Of a stretch of 64,000 nt of DNA, positions 32,871 to 43,700 are shown piece by piece (within the stretch, counting starts at the first letter, position 1; each line of letters starts with the position of its first letter). Below the pieces are notes generated by a model, which worked only from the letters and a program-made list of their open reading frames with translations, was not told the origin of the DNA and searched no databases. This DNA comes from Stomoxys calcitrans (Eukaryota > Arthropoda > Insecta > Diptera > Muscidae), in contig NC_081553.1 of NCBI RefSeq assembly GCF_963082655.1, positions 230,961,260-231,025,259 on the forward strand, read 5' to 3'. A program made the translations under genes and the position numbers.

Positions 32871-33345
32871 CTATGGTAATTATATTTCGACAAAATTTCT
32901 ATGAAAAATACAATTTCGAAGAAATTTTCCATCAAAATCAAATGTTGTCAAAGTTTTCTATCAAAATCAAATTTCTGAGTAATTTTTTGAACATCTTCCA
33001 GCTTGAGATCATATTCTATTCAAAGAATAGCATAGCAAAAACTTATAAAAGTTGAGCATATGTGTGTTGTTATTCAAAACACTTTGACTGGCTAGTTGTC
33101 TTGATTTCTGTTACGCCATGTAACTTCATCAGCACCTTTGTCAAATTGATTAAGGTGCCCTACATACCCAAAGAGTACGGTGTAAAGCAAGCTTTTGTTT
33201 TGAAACAGGGCTCAATAAGTCCTCTAACTCTCCTAAGCGCAGCAAGAGAAAAGAAAGTTTCGACGAAATTTTCTATGAAAACCTAAAATCGAAGATATTT
33301 TCTGTGAAAACAATTTTCGACGAAACATACTTTGAAGATCAAATT

Positions 33346-34130
33346 TCTACAATCGAATATTGTCCAGCAGCAGACCTTTGGTTTCACTCTTGAAACATAT
33401 GAAACACACACAATATTTTTTTTTTCAAAACAATGTCGCAATTCACTTCAATCTTTTTAATATAAGGTTCCTTTTTCAAGGTGAATACCATTTTTAAACT
33501 CCAATTAAATTTATGTTTTACCATATTTTGAATGCAAAAAAAAAACTCTTCCGGAATAACTTTAGCGTTGAGGGAGGTTAAGAAAGACGCATAGTTTTGT
33601 TGTGACCACAATTGCATACACTCTTATTGAAGAGGGTGTGATTTCTCACACCCACTCTTTTTCTCTCTTAACATCTTTGCCCAATACAGCAACATTGCAA
33701 ACCACATGAGCAAAATTAAATTTGTGTTTTTTGGGGTCATCTAGTGAATGAACGGCACTATGGTATTGTTTGGAAATGATTTACCCCTAAGAACATATGC
33801 TTCCCATTTACAATAAACAACACAAACGTCTGACAACAGCAACGGCAATGGCATAGTCGAGATGACTGGAGTGAGATTAAAAGAGCACAAACACAGTAGG
33901 AGAAAGAAAAAAATTAAACAAGAGCAAATAACAGCCTAAAAATAGATCTCATTATTTTTTATGAAAAAGTATTTCGTCGTTCGACACCAAATGTTTATGG
34001 CTGTGTGCTGATGATACATGCCAGATAACTGCGGCAAACATTGTAACCACAGGGTGTTACAATGAGATTAACATGTAAGTAACTCTGAAAAATAACCGAT
34101 GGAAATATTTAATATAGTGATATATTATAG
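33346..34130. other. No gene or repeat recognised
   Basis: AT-rich unassigned DNA with a few short T and A runs. Confidence 0.35.
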
Positions 34131-34139
34131 GAAATACAT

Positions 34140-34375
34140 ACATATATGACGCTGAATACCTGGGTGGTTCAAACCCTTATGAAAAGTTCAGAAAAATTTT
34201 TCAGCGGTGGTTATCCTCTCTAAATATGCTGGCGATAAAAAAATCCCTAAAGAGGTGTATCACTGCGGCACGCCGTTTAGACTTGACAATAAAAAGTAGG
34301 TCCTTTATTATTGAGCATAAACTTGAATCGAACAGCACTCATTGATATATGAGAAGTTTGCCCCTGTTGTGAAAA
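34140..34375 (+). mobile_element. SINE-1 copy, A box missing
   Basis: Retains a B-box-like GGTTCAAACCC, TTTTTCAGCGGTGGTTATCC, CACTGCGGCACGCCGTTTAG and the tail CATTGATATATGAGAAGTTT. Confidence 0.8.
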
Positions 34376-34700
34376 ATAGTTGTTATTATTGTAGCCACAT
34401 GTATATATGTGGAGGTGGCTATCCTCGTCTATGTGAGCAAGCTCGTTCCAGTCGCCGTGGGAACATGAAGACCATTGGTTATTTAAAGGCGCCCTCAACT
34501 CACCTTGTCATATCGAGCATCATAGGCACTCAGTATTTATGCCCGGCCTCTCACTGAGACTCTCCTCTCGATACCGCTGATTGTCCGCGACTGCAATTGC
34601 AGCTACTCCGTATGGAGCTTTTCATGATGACAGATTGGAACTCAAAGTTCCAGCCTTTGTGGAGCTCATAGTTATCCAGTGCCGGGTGTAAAAACAGTAA
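34376..34700 (+). repeat. Repeat X
   Basis: Begins GTTGTTATTATTGTAGCCAC and has TTATTTAAAGGCGCC, CTCACTGAGACTCTCCTCTC and CGCTGATTGTCCGCGACTG. It directly follows a SINE-1 tail. Confidence 0.75.
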
Positions 34701-35980
34701 TCTATGTAAGTACAGTGTATAAGTCAGATTTCGAATATATAGGTCGGTATATCTTATTGAGGATGTTCGATCGTCATTGGAAGACATATCCTAAAAGTAT
34801 GCACTAATATCAACTTTAAACAATTGAATTGAATTTAAAACTAAAAACACTTATTTTAAAACTTTGATTTGCAAAAATTAAAAAAAAAACACAATTCCAA
34901 ATAAAGTACCCTTTTGGGTCTCCACTGTTGGATGAGTTTTATTAGTTTGGAGTAATTTCTTTTATTTTCCGTCGTTTGTTTTGTTATGATGTGAACTTTG
35001 AAGACTTTTTCATAGGAAGTAAACCATTTCCCCATTTGGTAAGGATGAATGGGGGGGGGGGGGGGGGCAAGAGCTCTTCCCCAATGGTGCTAGCAGACAA
35101 AGAAAACGACAACACCGTCACATCTTTTTTGATGCGATTTTTCTTGTCTCTTGTGAACGTGAAGTATCTTTGGGGTGAATACCAAGCAATATAATTGTAG
35201 ATGTAAAAATCACGATATGAGTGGCATATGTGCGTACGTATATAAGAGTGGGTGTGTGATGTTATCCAAAGTAAAAAATAGTCTATGGAATTTTAGTAGA
35301 ACAATTTAGCAAATGTTACCATAATTCTTTATTAAAAAATATTTTAATAAAAAAAAAATAATTTGGAATTTGCGTTGTATACTACATTTCGTCTAATTCA
35401 AATCGTAATTTTGATTGATTTTATGTTTCAAATCAATGCATATTCAAAATTAGTTGTTATTACGTAAACAAGGTACCAAGAGTTTATTCTTTGTTGCGAA
35501 AACCCTTTTTAATTTAATTTCAGAACTTTTATAATGACAAATTAAGAAATTTGGACAATTGATTCGTGCGATAGTAATTAGAAGCTTCCAGGATAAATTA
35601 AAGTGAAACCAAGAACAGACCAACCAGATGGCTTGATCACTTAACGATTTGCTTATGATTTCTTTAAGCTTCTTAGTATGGAGATTTTCCTCTGATTTGG
35701 GTGACATTTTACACCCGAAGTTATGTTATGACATTCTAAATTAGCAGTATGGTCCAAATTCACCCATGCAAAGATAAAACTACCAAGAATCGAATTTCAT
35801 GAAGGTCTACCAAACGACTTATCTAAAAACTATTCTGATGGATATAGCGATAAAATGGTGATTACCCAGCCATTTTGTGTTCTAGCATGCACTTTCCCCT
35901 TTCAGATGCAGATTTGCCCACGAACATTCCATTAAGAAACAGGCAAACTAATTATGTATCAATGAGTCCTGTCCGATACA
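34701..35980. other. Unassigned DNA with a (G)17 run
   Basis: (G)17 at 35051-35067 stands out in AT-rich sequence; (A)n near 34880 and 35350. No gene recognised. Confidence 0.4.
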
Positions 35981-35984
35981 AGTT

Positions 35985-36172
35985 GAAGCTCAATGATATA
36001 GGGACCTCCTTGTTATAGCCCAGTCCGAACAGCATGCCGCAGGGCAAAAGCTCTTGGAGAAGCCATTTTTACATGGCTTAATATGTCACAAATGTCGCCA
36101 GCTTTAGGAGGTTTCGAATCCAGGCGATCATAGGCGGACCTGCTAACCTCCGAGCCACGTTAGCCTCCTCAT
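35985..36172 (-). mobile_element. SINE-1 copy
   Basis: The reverse complement has the A-box region GTGGCTCGGAGGTTAGCAGG, B box GGATTCGAAACC and the mid part up to CTATAACAAGGAGG.CCC.AT. Confidence 0.8.
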
Positions 36173-37475
36173 TTTCCCTTTCCCCTCTTGAAAGAACTTG
36201 TTATTATCACGAACCAAATATCAAAATTCATGTCATCATAAGATTGGTTAAATAAAAACAAAGAAATTTCTTGCCAGGAGAAGGAATGAATGTAATTTGA
36301 TCTCTTTTTACGTAATAACAACAAATTGTTTTTAGGGGAAAAGTGAAACCCAGAACACACCATATGTTTAAAAGTGACAGGTAGAAAGAATGTTGTGGGA
36401 GTCTAGCCCACGACTCCCCATTGGGAATCGAAGATCACTACCAGCCGAGTTGACTAGTATTTTTTATATTGCCCCTAGTATCCCCGCTATTCCTCAATGG
36501 CAGCTGTGCATTTGCGACCCACTCTCATAAGTAGTTGTTTTGGTGGTACACATTCAGTCGTATGAGAACATTTATTGTTTATTATTTATGTTCCAATTTT
36601 AAACTTTGTGCACTGCGTGCCATATACAAATTGCCAAAAACCAGAAACAACAAAAACATATTTTGGACATTTTCACGACTTCATGGCTAAACATTGAATG
36701 GCTGGACATATTCCATATAATCTTGGAAATCATTAAAAAAACAGATTGTTTTTCAAGGAAAATTTATGTTTTTTTAATTTAAAATTTCTTTTTAAAGATT
36801 TCATGTCGATATGATTAATTTTTCGAAAACGAGGTTAAATCAACAGTTACGATGAATGGATGGCGCTATCGCGAGATTAGTGATTTTTTTATTGTCGGAG
36901 TTGTATGCTATTGATGTGGACAATGTTTACTCTCAACTAGACGGTGCTAAGGTGTCCAAAAATTAGCGATCCAATCCTGAATGTATCCCAATCATAGGTT
37001 TTAGAAACTTAGTTCTTGTTAAGTATTTCAAGTATGGTTCGAATCAACCCATCACCTGACGAAGCTACCTTATTAAATCGCGATTTTACTTCTTGATCCT
37101 ATTGAAAGTTTATAAGCTCAACCTCAAAGACAAGATTCGTGAGGCTTTACGATTTGGTTATGCAAAATTTCGAATTTCGTTTTCCCTAAGAGGGAGCTCT
37201 GGCCTGGATGTATCCCGCCTTTTCCTGAACACGTATGGATCCAAATTGGTGGGGCTGCCGAGACAGGCGTCTTCATTTAGTTCCTAGAAATTTGGGAGCC
37301 ATAAAGGCTTTATTTGCGAACTATAACGTGAATCGGATAGCACTCATTAATTTTTAAAGGACTGTCCGTGGGGATTTTTGCAATAAGCCTCAGGACGGGT
37401 GTAATGTTTTGGGCGAAGGTATTTGTGGTCTTGAAAGCCCTCAAGACGAGTTTGATGCGGTAGCGGCAGCCCATG
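36173..37475. other. Unassigned DNA
   Basis: Some family-A-like words near 37020-37080; otherwise nothing recognised. Confidence 0.3.
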
Positions 37476-37477
37476 GA

Positions 37478-37735
37478 TGGCCACCTTGGCGCAGATGTTA
37501 GCATGTCCGCCTATGACACCGACCTCTTGAGTTCAAATCCCAGCGTGAACATCTTGCAAATGCTGGCGACATTTGTAAGTTATCCAGCCATGTTAAAACT
37601 TCTCTAACAAGTGGTGTCGCTAAGCTGCACGCCATTCAGGCACGATTAAAACTTAAATAGGACTGAACTCATTGATATGTCCAAAGTTTGCCCCTGTTCC
37701 TTAATAAAATATTCAAGGTCAAATTTGCATTGCGG
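37478..37735 (+). mobile_element. SINE-1 copy
   Basis: Head GGCCACCTTGGCGCAGATGT, B box GAGTTCAAATCC, body CAAATGCTGGCGACATTTGT, tail AGTTTGCCCCTGTTCCTTA. Confidence 0.85.
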
Positions 37736-38217
37736 CATCCCCATCAGTTCATTTGATATACATAAAAAGTCAAGTGGCACCGAAGGCTCTAGTCTCTGGT
37801 CATGTGAGTTCAAGATTTGTTAGGATGGTTTTCTTTTTCATTATTAACGGTATACCTCCTCTTTATTACTCAAAGAAACCTCTTTATATACTTCGTAGGT
37901 TTCGTTGTGTTGCAAACGGAGTGACTAAGGTGGTGGGTATATTAAAATAAAAAAAAAAACAAAATATAAAATATAAAATTAAAAAATATAAAGTTAAAAA
38001 CTAAAAAAACAAAAATGAAAAATTAAAAAAAAAAACAAATTAAAAAGAGATATTTAAAAAAATAAAAAAAATACAAAATTAAAAAATAATTTATACAATT
38101 TTTGTTTCTCATTCAGAGACAAGCTCAATGACAGGAGATTTTTTTCTTTGCAAATGGAAAAGGAAAGCCAGAGATTGCAACACACACCAACCATTATGGG
38201 ACGCGTTTCGTAAACCA

Positions 38218-38380
38218 AATTACCCATAGTTGTTGTTGTAGTAGCAGTTTGTTGTGTTCTATCTTTCGTCTGCTGGATTCTGTTGAGTGTCAAGACCCAG
38301 AAACTCTGTGACTAAGATGGGGTGCGTTCACAGGGATCTGGGTCTGAGTCGAGTATGTCTGGCTGGGCAGTTAAACAGAT
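38218..38380 (-). mobile_element. Jockey-type non-LTR 3' terminus
   Basis: Reverse complement of the 3' end at 41445-41590: GACTCAGACCCAGATCCCTG, GGTCTTGACA and the (CAACAA) tail. 5'-truncated. Confidence 0.8.
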
Positions 38381-38509
38381 GAACACGTTCTTGGCTTTCC
38401 TTTTCCATTTGCAAAAAAAAAAAATATAAATAAAAGATAAAACTAAAAAAAAAGATATTTATAGAAATTGTAATGAATATATAAACTCTTTAATTACTTT
38501 ATAAATAAA

Positions 38510-38565
38510 ATTTTATTCAAGTCGGACAAATAAAATTTTATTCAAGTCGGACAAAAAAGCTGGTT
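38510..38565. repeat. 28-bp direct repeat, two copies
   Basis: AAAATTTTATTCAAGTCGGA followed by CAAAT occurs twice back to back. Confidence 0.9.
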
Positions 38566-38637
38566 ACCGGCTTACAGTTAAGGCGAATAGCAATATACTT
38601 TGCTCGTTCGTATATGCAATGACTCATATGTAATTAG

Positions 38638-38835
38638 GGAGGCACCGTAGCGCAGAGGTTAGCATGCCCGCCTATAACGTTGAACGGCTGGGTTCGAGTC
38701 CTGACAGGAACGTTAAGAAAAATTTTCAGCGGTGGTTATACCACCTAATGCTGACGACATTTGTGAGGTACTTTGCCATTTAAATACTCGAAAATTTCAT
38801 AAAAGGCCAATTAATGTCTAATTTTGTGCTTAGCG
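38638..38835 (+). mobile_element. SINE-1 copy, 3'-truncated
   Basis: Well-kept head: CACCGTAGCGCAGAGGTTAG (A box) and GGGTTCGAGTCC (B box), then TTTTCAGCGGTGGTTATACC and TTGTGAGGTACTTTGCCAT. Confidence 0.85.
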
Positions 38836-38860
38836 AAGAATGTGCAGCTCAAATACTCAC

Positions 38861-38902
38861 CTTTCCATTGGCAGACTTTTGTTTTCCACCAGAATTTCCC
38901 AT
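38861..38902 (-). CDS. Candidate alternative first exon with N-myristoylation signal
   Basis: Fourteen codons, MGNSGGKQKSANGK, ending at a consensus donor AAG|GTGAGT in phase 0. Gly2 with Ser at position 4 and basic residues after it fits an N-myristoylation signal. No matching exon is visible just downstream, which is SINE sequence. Since gene 1 exon 2 begins in phase 0, this could be spliced to it and give a membrane-anchored isoform. It could equally belong to an unrelated gene. The exon is very short, so the reading rests on the ATG, the motif and the strong donor together. Confidence 0.4.
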
Positions 38903-38968
38903 TTTAGATTTAAATGTTTAACAAGCACTTTGTTTTATAGATTTTCTTGTTGTAATTTTACTTTGAGT

Positions 38969-39319
38969 ATGCCCTCAATTAAATTAATCACACTGTTCAC
39001 ACCTACAATTTTGGACAAAATAATAGAATTCATGTTTAAATCACCGTCGCGGAATATCAGCCAAGGTGAAGAAAATGTATCACAGATTTGTAGATTTGAA
39101 AATTGTGCTGCACATATGTGTATGAATTTCTTTTTCTCTCTTTGTTTATACTTTACAGTGGAAAATACTTTTAATACTGATCATCGTTGGAAAGCTTTCA
39201 TAGATATGGACCCGAAATATGGATTTCCACGAAAAATGCGATTAAACAAATTGAATACGAACAAAATCAATGTTCAATTAAAGAGATTGCGAGTACATGA
39301 TGATGAGGCGACACGTTAA
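38969..39319 (+). CDS. Small two-exon gene, 85 residues, unknown function
   Basis: Exon 1 is 38969-39065 (MPSIKLITLFTPTILDKII...), with donor CAAG|GTGAAG in phase 1. The 93-bp intron 39066-39158 has a strong pyrimidine tract and tttacag. Exon 2 is 39159-39319, ending in TAA. An AATAAA follows at about 39479. The product has a mildly hydrophobic first 25 residues, then a charged half containing FIDMDPKYGFPRKMRLNK and many Lys/Arg. I do not recognise it; small mitochondrial or nuclear basic proteins look like this. The intron is a multiple of three with no stop, so the unspliced frame is also open. It lies 66 bp from, and divergent to, the minus-strand exon ending at 38902. Confidence 0.42.
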   Translation: MPSIKLITLFTPTILDKIIEFMFKSPSRNISQGEENVSQICRFENCAAHMCMNFFFSLCLYFTVENTFNTDHRWKAFIDMDPKYGFPRKMRLNKLNTNKINVQLKRLRVHDDEATR

Positions 39320-39401
39320 GGAAAACCTCAAAAACATTTTTTAAAACTGTTAAAACTTTTTAAAGAGTATTCTCGCTGCCTGTTATTGACTTGGCAGGCC
39401 C

Positions 39402-39435
39402 GAACGGATTGCAACGACGAAATAACGTCAACTGA
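39402..39435 (-). promoter_or_regulatory. Possible initiator plus downstream promoter element
   Basis: Minus strand TCAGTT (39435-39430), with A as +1, and CGTTC at +28 to +32, four of five with the fly DPE consensus. It would drive the minus-strand exon at 38902 with a 530-nt leader antisense to the small plus-strand gene. Confidence 0.25.
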
Positions 39436-39462
39436 AATTTCATTTCGTTCAACAATTTCAAA

Positions 39463-39735
39463 GTGATCGACTGGACGTCAATAAACAAAACCCTCCATAA
39501 TTACAAAACAGAGAAAGAACTTATAGCAACAACAACAACAATGACAAGAACAATAAAAAGAAGTCTGAAAAAAGCATTGAAAACCACAGATGGCCAGCCA
39601 GCCATCTACGACGATGTTCCGAGTCACAGCGAAATGAAACTCTCCCCGCCACCCTGCCATAGAAGCTTTTCCTATTTTGAATTACTTTGGCAAAGATTAC
39701 ATTTTAAACTCTTCGACGCACTTGGAAAGAGTTAA
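39463..39735 (+). other. 90-codon open frame, unidentified
   Basis: Contains an ATG after (CAA)5 with MTRTIKRSLKKALKTTDGQP and a Pro/Ser-rich part. There is no homology I recognise and no splice evidence. It may be leader or promoter DNA of the minus-strand exon. Confidence 0.2.
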
Positions 39736-40750
39736 TTTTTTAATTAATAAGAATGCTTTGGCCGACGATCGTCTGATCACAACAGTGACTTGGCTTGCTG
39801 TGACTCTTCCATGAACTTTTTGCCGAAGAAGGGCACAGGAAACGTGTAGCGTTTGTTTTTTGTAATTAAATTATGAACATTCACGGTGTATTGGAAACAA
39901 ATTCAATGGGCAACAACAACAACTAAGGCTAGTAGGGGGGGGGGGGGCAAGCAAAGGGGTTAGGAAAGTGTCATTTGTTCGTTTCACTTTTACTTTTCGA
40001 TCTATGCCAAAAACAAAAAGAATTACCAGCACACCAAGCAATAAAACAAGCCAGAATGAGTGATAAGTATGGGAGGCATTTGCGATAAATTAAAAAAAAA
40101 TGTTTGGGGGTTCTCTCCCTTGGTGCGATAGGTAGAGTATTTTTAACCACCACAGCAATATGGCCCAGCAGTTAAGCCAAATAAGCTTCAAATAATCACT
40201 CAATTGCTTGTTTCTACCAAAAAAAAAATACCCATTTGTTTTGAGCCGCAAAAAAGTGATATCACCCACCCGCTGTCGCCTTGTTCGCTAAGATGTTATC
40301 CAAATTTTCTTTGACAATTTCTTATTTGTTACAAAAAACAAGGTGTGCCACATTAAGGTGGCTTTAGGGAAATAGTTTTAACCATTTTAATTTTTAAAAG
40401 AGTAAATATTGTGGCATTATTTTATCATTTCACTCAGAAAAGATCATAACATTGTGCTGGAGGGTTGCCCCTCCATTGACCCTTTATGAAATATTGGGGG
40501 GATAGAGAATACATTTTGTATTTGAAATTCACACATTAACCAGTTTATGCAATAAGCCCTCTTCACTTTTTAAATTTAGCAATTACGGCAGTTCATCTCC
40601 CCCAAAGGGGAGAGAGAGGAGTAAATATGTATATGAGAAAAAATATCGCTGGAATTGCAAGCTTTTTCATTGATTCCAGATGCAGGCTGTTCGATCTAAA
40701 ACAACACACCAATAACAGGTGTGTCCCGGCTTGATTATGGCCTTCATTCG
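39736..40750. other. Unassigned DNA with a (G)13 run
   Basis: (G)13 at 39935-39947. No exon or repeat recognised. Confidence 0.35.
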
Positions 40751-40754
40751 TTGT

Positions 40755-40990
40755 TGTTTTTGTTGTTGTAACCACATTTTCATGAGGAGGTGGCGATCCT
40801 CGTCCTCCAAAGGACCATGGCCGCGGGAACATAGTGGCCATTAGTTATTTAAAGGCGCCAATAACTCGCCTTGTCGTATCCAGCATCACAGGCACTCAGT
40901 ATTTGTGCAAGAGCCGGTGCCACCCGACCTCCCACTGAGACTCTCCGCTCGATATCGCTGATAGTCATTAGTACTAACGTGGAGCAGGGC
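40755..40990 (+). repeat. Repeat X
   Basis: GTTGTTGTAACCACATTTTC, GAGGAGGTGGCGATCCTCGT, GTTATTTAAAGGCGCC, CAAGAGCCGGTGCCACCCGA. It abuts the Jockey-type element. Confidence 0.8.
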
Positions 40991-41590
40991 AAGGAGGAGA
41001 GGAACAGGGAGTTCCCCATGGTGGGGGATATATCTCCGACACTGTTTAACCTCTACCTATCCTCCATTCCACCCCCTCCAGACGGCATAGAGTTCGTATC
41101 ATATGCGGAAGATTGTACGATCATGGCATCAGGCCCCAGACCCAATGTTGACATCTGCGATAGGTTGAACGTCTACCTCAACGAACTTGCCTCATATTTC
41201 GTTGCAAGAAATCTGAAAATATCCGTCACCAAATCCTCAGCCACATTGTTCACTACAAATACGCGTGAAGTGAATGGCTACCGGTTGAATTGACCTCCCT
41301 CGGGTAACCAGAGTAGTTCTGGCTCAATTACGTTCCGACAAATGCAGCCGCCTCAACTTCTACAGAGCAAGGATTGATGCCGGCGTGCTAGAGATATGTC
41401 CCGATTGTAACCAGGGACCGCACGATACACGTAACCTGTTTAACTGCCCAGCCAGTCCCACTCGACTCAGACCAAGATCCCTGTGGGCGCACCCCATCTT
41501 AGTTGCAGAATTCCTGGGTCTTGACATTTAACAGAATCAAGCAGACGAAATATAGAACACAACAATCTGCTACAACAACAACAAACATTT
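40991..41590 (+). mobile_element. Jockey-type non-LTR retrotransposon, 3' part
   Basis: RT palm region (SPTLFNLYLSSIPPPPDGIE, catalytic box changed from YADD to YAED; KISVTKSSATLFTT), then a deletion, then the C-terminal region (VTRVVLAQLRSDKCSRLNFY, ICPDCNQGPHDTRNLFNC) and a (CAACAA) tail. Confidence 0.88.
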
Positions 41591-42060
41591 TCTTCTAAGG
41601 GCTGCGGAATCGAGCAATTTTTACTCAACTCCGACTCAGTAGTCGACTCCGAGCACTTAAATTTTAAGAATTATTTTAATTTTTAAAAATTAAAACAAAC
41701 ATATGAAAATAAATCTTTTTTCTTTTCTTAGCCACTATGCTTTTACACAAAAAATAAATTTCTTAGTATTTTATGACCATTTAGCGAAAAATGGAGTATA
41801 TTAATGACTTTGACATGAAACCGCACCTGCTGTCAAAAGTAGTAGGCTTATCACCATTAATCTTTTTCAATATAGACCAATAAAATGCAAAAAGACTCTA
41901 AGACAGTTCTATTCTTGGGTATATTTCTATCCAAACGCCGTTAATGGGTTAATTTAGTCTATCCATATTTGTCTGTCCGTTAAGAGATAGCCGAAATTAC
42001 GAAAGAATTCGAACGAATGAGGCTATCCGCATGAAAATTTTCATAGATACTTCTCATTAA
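41591..42060. other. Unassigned DNA
   Basis: No gene or repeat recognised; a related GAGTCGACTCCGA-type stretch recurs at about 42900-42985. Confidence 0.3.
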
Positions 42061-42065
42061 TGTAG

Positions 42066-42420
42066 GTTGTTGTTGTAGCCACATTTTCGTGTGGACGTGG
42101 CGATCCACGTCAAGCTCCTGTGCTCGATCCGGTCCAAAGAACCGATCTCAACGGGAACATTGTGGCCTTAGGTTATTTAAAGGCGTCAATATCTCGCCTT
42201 GTCATATCGAGCGAAGAGTCTCAGTGAGAAGCCGGGCGGCACCGGCTCTTGCACAAATACTGAGTGCCGATGCCGCCCTGAGACTCTTAGCTCACTGAGA
42301 CTCACTGAGACTCTTAGCTCGATACTGCTGTTTGTCCGCGACTGCGATTGTAGCTACTCCTTATGAAGCATTCCACTATCCGCAACCTGTGGAGACGCCC
42401 GTTAGCTCGTAGCTAAGCCA
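42066..42420 (+). repeat. Repeat X with an internal inverted segment
   Basis: Standard left and right parts, but about 42206-42270 is the reverse complement of the segment that normally reads GCACTCAGTATTTGTGCAAG onward, so the copy can fold on itself. The ORF through it is accidental. Confidence 0.75.
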
Positions 42421-42435
42421 CTTGTAACAGCAATG

Positions 42436-42690
42436 AATGTTATTGATATGTAAGAAGTTTGCCCTGTTGGACGCCCCGGTAGCCGAGTTGGTAGTGTGCT
42501 TGGATTACCATTGCAGGGTTCGTGGGTTCGATTCCCACCAGAAGCCTAGGCTTCAAGCTTGATCTGTCGCTGCTGTGGTATCACAATGGACTTAAAATTG
42601 TCTAAGTGAGTACGTAAAGGACTGCCACTCTTACCTTAACTAACTTTGCCCCTGTTCCTTAGTGGAATGTTCATGGGCAAAATTTGCAAT
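42436..42690 (+). mobile_element. SINE-1 tail interrupted by SINE-2
   Basis: Tail words GATATGTAAGAAGTTTGCCC and TTAGTGGAATGTTCATGGGC lie on either side of the SINE-2 insertion. Confidence 0.85.
42469..42644 (+). mobile_element. SINE-2, intact tRNA-like promoter, with target duplication
   Basis: A box TAGCCGAGTTGG and B box GGTTCGATTCC match consensus exactly. 176 bp, flanked by TTTGCCCTGTT and TTTGCCCCTGTT (an 11-12-bp target duplication differing by one C). Confidence 0.88.
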
Positions 42691-43700
42691 CAATATTTCA
42701 ATGGAAAGCATTTTCCAGACAAGATATATGCAATATTTTCCTATATGAACTATCGATAAATAGTTTAAATAAAAATTAAATTAATTTAAAAAGACCCCGA
42801 GCATGAATTCAAAATCAGCCGAAATGAATTCAAAAGTCTAAAATAAAAAAAAATATTTTATTTTTTTTATTCTAAACAATTTTAGAATTTAATTACTTTT
42901 GTTGAGTCGGAGTCGAGATAATTTTCTCGACACCGACTCCAGACAAAATTACTCGACTCCTAGTCTCCGACTCCGCACTTCCCTGGTTCTTCGTCCCCTG
43001 CCGCTGGTCAGAGAGCGTAAAGCTTTTTCTTTTGTGGAATATAAAGCTAACCCTCATCGGAAATGCCCTATGGAAACTTAAGCTGTACCACATGCTTATC
43101 CCCGTAGCCGCTTAGCTTTTACCTTGCCAATAATGTCAAGTCTGGCCTAAAATAGCCGTTTGTGTGGCTTATTCAAAAATAAGCGGCAAGACAAATGGTC
43201 ACCAGGGTAATGCTTACAAATACTGAAGCTATATTCGGATATTAATTGCAATAAATAAAATGTATACGTTTACAATGGTTGGCGCGTCGTATTGATGACT
43301 AAACGGAAAGTAAAAAAAAGAATTGCAAAAATAAATTGTGCACATTCGAAGAAACACCATTTCCTATCTTATTACGACGAAACAAAAAAAAAACAGACAT
43401 GTACAGAATCTGGGAATACAAAAAGGAATTAGATTATTAATTTTTTTTTGTTTGAAATATATTACATAAATTATTTTTTTATAAAATATAGAAAAATATG
43501 TCGAGTTTCTAAGACCATTGAAGCATAGAACTAAACTTACTAAATTATATCAAAAGATTAAGTGAAATAATGATTGAACTTTGATCTAAATATTCTTGAT
43601 GCCTTGGAAACTAAGTGATTGACGAACCTTTGGTATACAGCTAATATCATTGCAGATTAGTATCTGCAATAAAGGCATGTCGATTCTATACAACCATATA
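42691..43700. other. Unassigned AT-rich DNA
   Basis: No exon or repeat recognised beyond A and T runs and a short GACTCCGACTC stretch. Confidence 0.3.

Larger units (their letters stand above)
30980..33345. repeat. ~30-bp minisatellite (family D), interrupted by insertions
   Basis: Degenerate units CGAAATTTTYTATGAAAATC with TCAAATTTC between, at about 30980-31262, 31500-31760 and 32870-33340. The gaps are an unidentified 240-bp insert (31262-31500) and the LTR/hAT complex (31777-32870). Confidence 0.8.

Noticed and set aside
35450..36363. Two minus frames with similar VCSxFHF words
   Set aside because: The likeness comes from one short repeated DNA word (AAGTGAAACC.AGAACA); the rest does not match and no splice sites support exons.
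42469..42644. A tRNA gene (exact A and B boxes)
   Set aside because: No acceptor stem closes and target duplications flank it; it is a SINE.
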